A stretch of 64,000 nt of DNA from Tanytarsus gracilentus (Eukaryota > Arthropoda > Insecta > Diptera > Chironomidae). The translations under genes were made by a program, and so were the position numbers. Within the stretch, counting starts at the first letter, position 1, and every line of letters starts with the position of its first letter. A model generated the notes under the pieces. The model ran no database searches and had not been told where the DNA came from. It saw only the letters and a list, made by a program, of their open reading frames with translations. The stretch lies in contig JAXRKN010000043.1 of the NCBI GenBank assembly GCA_038502055.1, positions 3,162,001 to 3,226,000 of the forward strand, in the 5' to 3' direction. Below are positions 49,001 to 61,300 of this stretch, piece by piece.

Positions 49001-51974
49001 TATTTTATAAATATTTATACGATTATTAAAAATTTAAACAATTTCATAAAAAATTATCCGATTTTATAAAAAAATTAAATGATTTAATCAAATTTATAAT
49101 ATCTATAAAAAAAATTATACCTTTTTATAAAAACATTAACGATTTTATAAAATTTATACGAATTAAAAAATTATACTATTTTATAAAAAATTATTTCTTT
49201 TTTAATTCGTATAAATATTTTTCAACAACTGTCATAACCCCTTGAAAAATCGTTTAGTGGTTGAAAAATACTAAAACAGTGTAAAAATCTTGTAATTTAA
49301 AACAATTATTAAAATATTCAATTTTAAGGATTTGAATCTAAATTTTTAACTCTTAAAAATTTTCAAAAAAATTACATTCAGACTTCACGATGAATTTAAT
49401 TTAAACACACTCGTAAAATATTCGATTATAACTTTTCACATCTCTGTGGTGCGTTTGACATATTCTTACACCACCTTGCCCATCCCAGGGTCGAGATATT
49501 TCTCAAAAATTTCTATAAACAGTGTAACACGAAACCACTTTCATTCACTGATCACAAAAACTCTGCATGTGCGTGTGTTCATGCGATAGAAAGTTCTTTT
49601 CACTTTAAGAATGATGTTTTGACACCCATTGGAATTATTGTGTGCACACACATAAATTTGATTGACAGAAAATTTTGTATCGAGAGGGAATCCAAGCTGG
49701 TTCGAAAATAAATTTTAAGTCGCATGTAAGTGGAGAGTCAATAAAATATCGAAACGAAGAAGGGAATAGCTCTAGGTGCATTAATATGCGGAGGGTGGAC
49801 GTAGAATTTATATCAACACAAAAGTCTCCAACAGCAATCTCTTTCTCTATTTTTAGCATATGTAGGCACATTTTTCCCTTCAGCAAATCCAAAGCGAGGG
49901 AATTTCATTAAAGTGTAATTTATTAAGTTGAAATTTGTGTATTTTTGCACACACGAGAGAGAAAACATCATGCAAGCACGAAATGAATCACTGCCGAATG
50001 GAAAAATCTGTTTTTCTCTCAACCAAAATGATTTATTCAGATATTTTTGTTTATTTTTATCAATGTGCACACAATTGAGTTATTTTTATGGAGTATTGAA
50101 AATAAATGTAAGCTTTTAAAAGTGAAATTGATATTAAAGGACTAAAATATTTATGAATTGTTGATGAAAAGCTTGAAGTTGAATTTAGAGGACTTAGAAC
50201 ATAATTTGGATGTTCACAATAAGCGTCAATGGTTTTTATTAAATTTAAAACATCTTTTCATCTTGAAAAATAACAAATATCAATGTATTAATTGCTATTG
50301 TTAATTAAGAGCCAAGCAACATTTTTTTGATGAGTTAAATAAACACAAAAATCTTCCAAAAAAAATAAAATCAAATAATTCGAAGACTTTCAAGATTAAT
50401 CCACACAACTCTCACCTTGCGCATCAAAATTGTGTTCACCGATGTATTCATAAATGTATCAACATGACTGATGATGATAAAAAATATTAAAGTGCAGACG
50501 AGAGCAACAAATTGTGATGATGACAGCATGAAAGCGCAGCAGTGAGAAGACAACGTAGATTTTTAATCCATCAACAATTTATATGATGAATTATTTCACT
50601 CCATTAGATGCTTGTTTAAGCTGCAAAAATTTTTGTCATTTGCCATGCGATGAACTTTTTTAAGCTGCATTTAATGAAAGAAAAAAATGTTGATTGTAAT
50701 TCATGAAGTAATAGAATTTACAATGTGTATGTTGTGCATATTATGTACGAGAATGAAGGGATCGAGAGCAGGTAATAAAGTCATGAGTGCAAGCAAATGT
50801 TGGCACAACAAAGGAGAAAAATCGCATTCGAATGCAAGTCCCGGGATATTCAGAATATCTCTATTTTTTATTTACATTTACATGAGAGCCTTAAGTGGCC
50901 CGCTTTCATCTCCCTTTCAATATAACAAAACTTTATATCAGGGTAGTGAATAGAGTACAAATAGGTGAATGATACTTATGGGATTACGTTCGCGTATTGA
51001 GATTTTTACGTTTGCGATAAAGTTGATTTTATTTCTGAGAAATGCAATTTTACCCAAAAAATATATTTTGTGTGCATTATCTCAACAACATCAAGCACCC
51101 TAAAGTGAACGTTAACATAATTTCAGGAGAAAAATTGTTGCTGACTCGTGAACATAATTTTCCATGCTCATGTCATATCCCGAAGAATCAACAAACATCG
51201 ATGTTGAAAATGTATAAAAAAAATTCAAATTTAAAAACTGGTGGAATTAAGTTCAATTTTGATTGGAATGAAAGAGATAAAGAGAATGCAAGCTGATGCT
51301 GCAGCAAATATAGAATTTCATGAGATTCTCTAAAAACCCTTTTAAAGAATGGATAAAAAGCAATGAATTTTTCGTTATATTTTGGCACATGCAAGAGCTG
51401 AGAAAAAGGGTGTGCAACTTTGGAATTAAATTTCAAAATAATTATTTTTATTAAATGAATTTCGATTAAAATAAATTAAAATATTTTTATAAACCTAAGT
51501 TGCAGCATCTTTCTTTCTCTTTTCCTCTTTCTCTGCTAATCTTTTACCCACTCATATTATTTTCTACCAAATGCACTCACACACACGATTTTAAAATGAT
51601 GCACATTTGAGTTAAGAAGATTAAAGACCTCTCCGGTGCATGTTTAAAGGACTTTAATCCTCCTCCGAAACATTCGTTCGTCAATTTAGGAGAATTTCTC
51701 TTTTTTGCTCTAAATTGATCCAAAGCACTTTCAATTTGTTTCCCTTTCAATTCACTCAAACAACAAATCCTCAAATTTGAAAAGAGAAAAAAGTTTTTTA
51801 GAGCTGAAAAAAAGGATTCAAAATCACAATTGAAAACTAATCGAGAAATAATTTTCAATTATTCGAATGTGTATCCTTTGAAATTTCTTTTGTTGAGCAT
51901 TGCAATGTGTGTTTAGAGAGAAACTTGCATTGATTTGTTAAGGATTGAAGAAACCAGATTGAGATAGTTGCAGT
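46051..51974. other. Gene-free AT-rich DNA
   Basis: No supported exon. It includes CAGCAGCAG near 46940-46955, a GA tract near 47251, and the low-complexity array at 48998-49216. Short open frames near 49.7 and 51.1 kb show no family similarity. Confidence 0.4.
48998..49216. repeat. Degenerate tandem repeat of ATTTTATAAAAAATTATACG units with terminal hairpin
   Basis: Six to eight irregular copies of a ~20-30-bp unit built around TTTTATAAAAA and TTATACG. The right end is an inverted pair, ATTTATACGAATTAAAAAA (49152-49170) facing TTTTTTAATTCGTATAAAT (49198-49216). Confidence 0.55.
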
Positions 51975-52098
51975 CAAGGGATGAAAACAAATTTTTTTAA
52001 AATCATATTTTTAAATTTAAAAATTTTGTTGGTTAAAAAAATTTAAAATATTTTTAAATTTTATTTTAGAATTCAAAATTTTTCATCTCTTGCTCTTG
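51975..52098. repeat. CAAGGGATGAAAA-family inverted-repeat element
   Basis: CAAGGGATGAAAAC at the left faces TTTTTCATCTCTTGCTCTTG at the right, 124 bp in total, with an A/T-rich core that itself contains AAATTT palindromes. Confidence 0.5.
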
Positions 52099-55000
52099 TA
52101 ACTATTTTATTTAGTTCTTTTTCATTTCTTTCTAGCAAGATTTAATTGAGAAAGTTTTACAACATGCTCGAGCATGCTCAGGAGATTACTTTCAAGAATT
52201 TCTTCTTGGATCAATCAAGGAATTATTGGATTAATGAGCAAAACCACCTTTGTTACCTCAAAAGCCCGTTAAATTGTATTTAATTAATCATTTGAGGGAA
52301 AATGTTTGAAAAATGCAATAAAAAATTTTAAAACACTATTTGCCAAAAATTAGAAAACCATAAAATGTTTTAATGTAAAAAAATATTTGTTAAATTTTTA
52401 TGAAACTCTATTAGCCGATTTTTGCAAAACACACTTCATTTATGGAATTTAACCTCAAAATATTTTTCAAAAATTCACAAAAAATTGTAATAAATTTTCA
52501 TAAAACATAAAAATAAATTAATTTCACACCAAATTAACAATATTGGAGCCCACTGACACATAATTCAAGCCATAAAATCCTAATTTACAAGTTACAGCAA
52601 GCGCTAAATATCTTTATGATTATAGCGAATTTATCACACAGCACTGCCATGCGAACGGTGACATATTTATTGTTTTAGACAAAAGACGAGCGAAAAAAGA
52701 TATTACCGCATGTGTTTATGTTCAATATCATCATCATCGTGCACACCTCACGCGTGTAATAATAATCAGTGACAATAAAACGATAAAAAATTCTCCCTTT
52801 TTCGCCATAGCGCTTGGATGTGACAAGCGAAATAATTTAATGTCGTTTGCTGTCTCGTTAAGTTAGCAATATCGCTTAATATTCCTGAAATTTCACACGT
52901 GTGTGTGTGGGAGTGAATATCTTTCGTAACAAATTAGCTATCACGTCATGATACATTATGCATCCTCAACTCTGAACACACGAGTCTGACCTTGAACCAG
53001 ATTTTCTGAATTCTTCTTCACTCGAATCTCGTGCAAAAGGTGATTTACAAGGAAATAATTCAAGCATGCCGTGCTGCCACTTCCATTACTTCCACTCCTT
53101 TACCTTTCCTCCACATTGCTACTGGCTGCTGCTCTGCTGCTGTTTGCCTTCGAGTGTGGCAAAAATGAAAAATTTCTTTCAATAACAGGTGGTTTACGTT
53201 CGTACTCTCGACACTTCTTACACTCTCGTTGTTTTAACTTCTTTAAGATTTAAAATGGGGATTTTCTTGCGGGGAGGATTTAAGAAGGAAAAGTGATTTT
53301 TTTAGGAATTTATCGTTGAACAAGGCAAAAAAATGGATTTGAAAGGATTTTTTTGTGGTTCGAAAGAAATTGTGAAAGGTTTTAAAAATTTATGTTGCAG
53401 AAATTATTTTTCAAAAATATTAAAATTTTGAAGAAATCATAAAAATATCATTGATTAGTAAAATTAATTATTTTCAAGCATTTTTATCCAAAAATGGAAC
53501 AAACAAAAATTTCCGTTTAAATCTTAATTTTTTCTCTAACATAATTTTTGATTTTAAATTATATTCTCTGTCCAAACGTAAATTTTTCGATATTCATGTC
53601 ACTCCATCTCACCTCTTTACTCTATAATTAGTAATTACCCATTTTCATATTTTCTGTCATACAATTCAGATTTTTTGTTGTTATGTAATTGATGGGAATG
53701 AAGTTGAGTCAGTTGTGAGATGAATGTTGCACATGGAGCGAATATAAGGGAAATATCATCATCACATGCAGAGAGATTCGAATCGAGTACCGACAATCCT
53801 TTTGATTCATCATAATTACGTTATTATAGCTTTTGTTAGTGATGCTCTCGAGTGTGTGAGAGAGATTCGAAATTACTTGAAATTATCTCAACTTCTTTGT
53901 TGTCATTGATGTGCTCTAGTTGCAATCATGTCTTGGTTCTTTTGTGTAACATTGAGGCACAGATATGAGATCAACTGAGGTTGTTATTACTCACATTAAT
54001 GTCATTGCATGAACGAAAAATTTATAACCTTGGGAATGTTTCAATAAAATGAGTGAGTGAAGAATTTTTCTATTTATGTGAGAAATTACGCAAAAAAAAA
54101 ATTAAAGTGTATTTTAATGTTGAGGTCAATAACACCAATTATCATTTTTCTACGTAAAGACATTAAAAAAAATTCCTTTTATATAATTTCCAATTATTTT
54201 TTTGTAAATTTCAAATTAAACGGTTTTTTTACTTAAAAAAATTTGTGTTCATTTGTGGAGATTTTCTTTTCAATTCAAAATTTAATTTATTTTTCTTATT
54301 TTCGAACTTTTCTTCTATCAATAAAAAAGGTACGCGCGTGCATGCAGAAAAAGGTCGTCTAATGAAAATATTTTTCTTTTAAATATCCTCACGAAGCGCT
54401 GTCGCATGCTCAACTAGAAGTCCGAAGAAAAATAAAAAAAAATTTTGCTCTCGGTCGTAATATAATTGACAACATTATCAATTCTAACCTCCCAAGTGGC
54501 CTCTTCAATTTAATTACGAGGAACCTCCTTGGTGTTTGTGTTTGCATGCAGATGCGTCGCCTAATTAACTTTCAATGAGAGAGAAGAAAAAACCAATTTA
54601 AATTTTTCCACATCCCAAACCATAAAAAGGAAGATTTTTTACTTTGATGTTCGACCCAAGCAATTTTGTGCGTATATGGCTTGACCATCCACACGCTTGT
54701 GTGCACATCAATATTTTTCTCGATTAAAGTAAATTAAAAATTAATTGACTAAAACTTTTCTCCAATGATTTTCTTATAAATTTTTTAAACCCAACTAATT
54801 GTCACAAGACTCTCATGAAAATTAGCCTCGAGGCGTCTCCTTTGCAAAATAGTTAATGACCTCTGAAAATTATTCTCTATAAAAGCTGAGATTTTACTGT
54901 TAACGTCTCTGGAATCCCTCTTGCATAATTAAGTTTTTCCACATCGACATTCAACTCACATCGCTCATTTTAGCAGTGATTTTCATGAAGAATGTTATTC

Positions 55001-55248
55001 ATGAGTCATTACACCCGGAGAGAGAGAGGAAAAAATAGTAAAAAGGAAAAAATCAAGGGTGAGTTTAAGAATTACGTGATATTTCGCAGTGTGCATAGTT
55101 TCTTGTTGATGATTGCATGAGTCGAAATAAAAAAGGGCGATGGAAAGGTCAAGAATTCGCAATTCAAGTTATCGGACTTTTTATTTAAGATCGTCTGAGG
55201 ATTTTTTTTGCACATGAATAAAAAGATTTTTAGTGTGCACTTGACCGA
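52099..55248. other. Gene-free AT-rich DNA
   Basis: No exon supported. GAGAGAG tracts occur near 53860 and 55019. Confidence 0.4.
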
Positions 55249-55366
55249 GCAAGGGGTGGCAAATAAAATTATTTTTAAAATATTTATTTAAGCAAGGGGT
55301 GAAAAATAAAATTAATTTTTTAGGTCTCTATTTTTTTAATTAAAGTTTCAACCCCTTTCCTTGACC
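55249..55366. repeat. CAAGGGGTGAAAA-family inverted-repeat element with internal duplication
   Basis: The left end is present twice, GCAAGGGGTGGCAAATAAAA at 55249 and GCAAGGGGTGAAAAATAAAA at 55292. It faces TTTCAACCCCTTTCCTTGACC at the right. The doubled left end suggests a local 43-bp duplication. Confidence 0.5.
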
Positions 55367-58300
55367 TCTTAACCAACTCCCTACGTCATCATGACTTTTG
55401 CCAATAAAAATAAATTCTCTCTTTCTTTATTCTCCAACAATTACAGAATGCGTCAATAAATCGAGAGGATTTAGTGTCTCTATTGCAATCGAGTCTCGAA
55501 ATTGCATAATCCACTATGAAATTTGATGCCATAAAGAAGCGTCTTATAAAGGAGGGTTGAGCGCATTAGTTGCTACAGCAATAAAATCACTAAGAAGAAA
55601 AAATTTTATGCGCATCGGGAGGAAAAACTCATTGAAGCAATTTTCCAGCGATTAATTTGCGACTTTTCTTAATTATTCGAAACTTTTTTTTTCACTCGAA
55701 AAGTTTTATTGCTTTCTAATTTTCACAGGGACTTTTATCTTCTTCTTACAGAGTTCGATGAAAATTAGATGTAATTAAAATAAGCGTTTGCCATGTCAAC
55801 GCGGAGCGTCCTCGATTATTTGTTGTTAAGAAAATTTCATTTTCGTGAAAATTACTTTGAAATACGAGGGTGGCCACAAGGTAGCCATAAAAGTTTTATT
55901 GCTTTTCGCTTGTTGTAGTCGTGGAAATTTACAACTAGGGAGGACGTCGAGATGATTAAATTAATCGTGGTTGTTGGAGGAGGAATTTTGTGTTTTTGAG
56001 ATTTGTTTTAACAAACTTAAAAATTTAACACAATTTTATAAAAAATAATCAAGGTGAGGTCACTTTCAATAAATTAAATCTGCCAAGTTTCAAAAAACTC
56101 CCCTAGGTATTTCTTTTAACAACATTTATCTCACTTTATTGTACTTTAATCTTCGCCTGCCCTCGACTTCCTCTCCTTATCTTCATGCATTAACTATCGA
56201 CTCCCTCTCGTGCAATTTTAACGCCATTCCTCTATTCCCTCCTCAATGCAATAATTTTCACCAGCAAACCACAAAATTCTTATAGCAGATAAAGCTTCGA
56301 GGCGAATAAATTACTAATTTAAATTTATTTCTTTATCCACTATTAGCCATTGGTAGAGAGCTCTATGCTAGAGAATTTATGTTAATATATTAGATTACCA
56401 GACGATATAATTTGTTTATGTTATCTCATTTGGGGAAAATTAAAACGGTAGAAAAAAAATAAAGAAAATAATTTGATGAAGGAAGTCGATATGAAAATCG
56501 ATGAAGTTTTGTGATAAGAAAAAAATTAAATTGTGAAAATAAAATAAATTTTAGGAACCTATATTTAGACCCTTAATATATCTAACACTTCCTATAATTA
56601 CTCTATCAAAATATCCCTCCTCAAAAAACTAATAAATTAAAAAAAAACTACTAAAAATTATCATTCACACAGTCGAGTCCGTCGCGTGGTCATAAATCTT
56701 CTGATTTTTCTCCTAATTGTGTGCTCAAGCGATTAAATTTTTCCACACAATTCAATAATACAGCATTTGGCCGGAGTGGAGGAAAGGTAATAATTAAGGC
56801 AGATATCAATTTTCGGTCATAGATAGTGTTTTTGTATAGTTTTTAATTTATATCACGAGCTTCGATGTTGAATATGATTGTGGCGTGAATTAAGAAATAT
56901 TTTAGAACTAAAAGGAAGCTGATAAAGCAAGGGTTGGAAAATTTTATTTTATAAAAAAATATTTTTAATTCTTCAATTTAAGTTTTTTATTAAAATTAAA
57001 AAATTTCACTCATAAATCATCAAAATATGTCACCGAAAAAAGATTCCATCTGCCCCACCCTGGCTTTCTAAAAAAATTCCTTATCTAATAAATCTGCAGG
57101 TTTAGTTTTGCACACAAGAAAGAGCGAGAAATAAAAAATTAAATTTGAGCCTTCTGCGAAATGTATACGAAACGAAAAGGCATTAAGAAGAGGCAGTGCG
57201 AGAAATGAAATAAAAAAATACTTTTTAACACACCAAAAAATCTGCTAATCACATCGTACAAATCTTTTCACGCCCCTAGATTCGTTTTCATCTGTAAATC
57301 AAGAAGAAGAAAAATATAAAAATTCTTCACCAAAAAAAAAATGTTTGTTGTTGTTGAGGCGACTTAGACCCGAGATGGTGTGCGTCTTATCAATTGATCA
57401 GCTCACAAAATCTCTTTTTATGCTTTTAATGTTTTCTTGAATTTTAATTTTTCTTCTTCGCATTTGAAATGTTGATGCTAGCCAGTCAGTTCAGCCTGAT
57501 GATAAGATCTTTCTTGTTTCACCTTTTCTTTTTTGTCTTCTTTTCTCTTCTCGCTTTTGTGTCTTTCAATTTCAGGTTGCTGGCTGCTGCATAGACACAG
57601 AAATATTTTGTTGCGTTTTGAATTACATGAAAGTGAAAAAAATCTCACACATTTCATCTTTTTTTTTATTCAATGACGATTTTTTTACTGGATTTACCGT
57701 GGAGGATGCGAGTGATGGACAGGAGTTGAAAATAATAGCGGTAAAAATTTAAATTCGATATTTTATTTTAATTAATTTTTTGTGTCAGATTCCACGGTCA
57801 AGATTTTCTCTTCTCATCGTCGCCGTGAACTTAACACATGTGAAATTCAACCTCCGAAGGTTAGTCATAATTTAATTCAACGTTGCGACTCTATTGAAAG
57901 AAATTCGAAATGTTGTCAAAATATTTTTCCACATTCATTATTAACAAAAAAATATTTTGTATTTTCGGGTGTAAATTTAATCTGAGACGTCTCATTTTTG
58001 AGTTATGGATGGGATTCCTTGATGATCATCTTTCATCTCTCTCTTTTTCTCATCATTCATTTCCCGTTTTTGTTTTGTCGTTTCTCTAATCAATGAAAAT
58101 TTCCTTCGCTTTCTCCAATCTCGAGTTGATGAGTCGAGGAAATTTCTTCAATTGGATTGTCATCAATTCCACTTTTTGCTCTTCTCTCGCTCGTCAAGTG
58201 AGCCGAAGGACTGTCTTTTTGTCTTCTTGAAGGGAAATTAATTCATAATGAAATTTTCATCGTTGCCATACCTCAAAATTATTGTTTTATTGCCGTACTT

Positions 58301-61300
58301 TTGGTTGAAGTGGAATTATTTTTGAGTTTCTGCAAAGAAGGGACGGTTTGGATGGTCATTCAAACTTTTTATTGGATTTTATTATTTAATGAAATTTTTG
58401 AAGATTTTTTTTGATCAAAAATCAAATTTAAAGTCATACAAAATTTTATATAATTTTTTAATTTATTAATTGATATTTTTGCAACATAAATTTTAATCAT
58501 CTAAAATTTAAATAATTTAAATTCAACACAATTTTTTCCAACAACCTCCAATTAAAACTCAACGGTATTAAAAATCAACAAACTCCACTCAACTTTGAAA
58601 TCACCATGATAATTAATGATTCCATCAAAAATAATATTTTTGCGAATCACTCGCGACTTAATTACTTTCAGCAAATTAATGAATTATTGCGAAATAATTA
58701 TCACAAGCAGACGTTACATGGCAATAATATTTAAAAGTCAATATCGTCAGTAAAATATTTCCGAGAACTTAATTGCGGAATTTTCTATTAATTTAAACGA
58801 GCTTGAGACAGGTCATGAAATTTGACTATTTGGAACTTAACCTTGAAAAATGATGAAGAAATTTTTATGAAATTCCTTGTTTGTTGAATAATGGTGACAT
58901 TAATGGCATCATATGTCAAGTAACGATTTTATGATTAACATTTGTAATACTTTGCAGTCCTTCACCTCTCAGCAACTTCATTTTAAACGTCTCGCAAAAG
59001 AAATCGACAAAAAACATCACAAGCAGCAAATAATTCACAATTGACCTTTTTACTAAGCGAGTCCATTTCAATTTCTATTGAATTTCTTCAACAATTCTTC
59101 ATCAGAAAATAATAAAAATAAATATCGACAAAAATAAGTCCATGACCCTTGACAGAGAACCTTTCGGTCAATATTCGATAGAATTTTTAATAAATTTTTA
59201 AGAGAAATTCATTTTGGCAGCGTATGTGAGAAATTGCTTCCAACCATTGTGCAAGAGGTCCTGAGAGTTTCTTTTCAAACATTATTCTTGCGAAAATAAA
59301 ATTCTTTGTTATTTTTACCTCCAACTATAGCAAATAATAACGTTCGATCCTAACTGGAAATTCTCTTTCGATACATGTGAGTGTGTTTGTGCAGCATCGT
59401 ACCTTTTTTCAATAAGTTCTGTGTTTATGAAGAACTCTCAAGTAGTTTGAAATGTATAAAAATAATAAATTCGTATATGAAATTTTTCTTCAAGTACTTA
59501 CGAGCAAAAAATTATACGAGAGGGATTTTAAATTGACAAGAATAAAAATTGACGAAAAGTTAGAAGTGACTCGATTGGAAAGTGACAATTTTGTGTTCAA
59601 TTATTTTGAACAAATTTTTAAAATAAATCGTTGATTTTTTTAAAAAGGAATTTCTTTATTGAGGAATTTTCGTTAAAATTTGATTTTCCCTTCTCAAATT
59701 TTATGAAAAATAAAATTTAGGTTTAAATTAAAATTTGAAATATGTTTAACTTCAAATAATTTTTCTTGTCCTGTCGATGAAAGTATTTCTCCACGAGCTT
59801 AGATTTTCATTCACCCCCAAGCTTATGAGACAAAACTTGATATCAAACTTTTCAAAGAGGCTCAAAAATTACACATCGCACGTGTGGGATCAAAAACATG
59901 ACGCAAATACCCTTTTTCAAGAATTTTTCACTCGAAGGCATAGAATGAACACATAGAAGAGAAATTGATGGACCATAAATGGATAAACTCGAAAAAGAGC
60001 GCAAAATGTTTATTTAAGCTTCGAGAGTGTACATATTGAACGTATATCGATGGATAATTACGGCTAGAAGTTGAGGATGATGAGTTACAAATCGAAAATA
60101 TCATTCGGCATGCCGCTTCATGTTTATTTATTTATTTACTCTTTCACAATACAAAATTTTTCGAAGCTTTCATTTCTAAAATAACAAAAAATTCCTCGAG
60201 CTCGTGTACATGTTCATTATTTAATATACTTTTCCCATTTTCAACCACGAGTGCATTTCAAATTCAAATTTTTTGTCTAAATTTAAATAAATTTTCGTTC
60301 GAGAGATCTTTCTCGAGTGTTTATTTACGATAATTATCATTCAATCGAATAATTTTCATTCTGTTGATCTTTCAGTCGCGTTTCTCGATGAGCTCAAAAT
60401 ATTTTGTAAGAAAAATTTTAACTTTAATGAGAATTTAATGAAACAAAAAATTGTAAATTTTTGAACTTGAAATAATTATCGAAAATATGTTTTAGGATTC
60501 GAACCTTTTTCAAATCAATATAATTTTTCTTTGTCAATTACATTTCTTTGGGGAATAATTAAAAGAAAAATGTTTATTTAACTTCTAACGTGTATTTCCA
60601 CATTGAAACATTTCAATTTTTTTCAGGCAACTGAAGAAAATTATTCTTTATGGATATTTTACTGTTTTGGTTTTTAACATGTGGCACCATGAGAATTGAT
60701 CCGAAGCTGTGAAAGAATTTTTGAATGAATTGTAAAATTTACAGTAAAGACTCTTAATAATTAAAATTTATGTTTCATTATTGACATTTTTATGGTAAAT
60801 TTAATCAAAAGTATTTACATTAAATTTAAAAATTTAACATCAAAAGGTTCAAATCATAAAGTTTCAAATAAAATCGTCTAAAGTTAATGAACCTTTTTTT
60901 TTAAATTTAAGTTATTTTAATTTTTTCAACTAAATTTGTCAACCTCCACTGTCTTCCCTGATTCATCACAATTTTTTTCTCAAAACCCCTTAAAACTATC
61001 ACAACAGATTATTTGTTGAGGAATCGATTTAGTTTTCATCGCATCGTAAAAAGGGAAAATTTCATTTCTCGCTCAATCTCAAAAATATTTCTCTCAATAT
61101 CCACAAATCATCTGCATACTCGCACATGTGTGGAGAGTAAAAGAGGAAGGAAAAAATTTGTCAATGTGCATGCGGAGCTGAGCTCGCTTACATATGTGCG
61201 TGATATTGATGTCGATGACAAACACGAGTGAGATCTCCCAGCAGCGATTATTTTTTCATTAACATTTTCGAAATGGTTCAGTGAGTGATGAAATATCCCT

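Noticed and set aside
56924..57067. A firm member of the CAAGGGATGAAAA repeat family
   Set aside because: The ends pair only partly (AAAGCAAGGGTTGG with CCACCCTGGCTTT) and lack the GATGAAAA part, so it was not listed as a separate feature.
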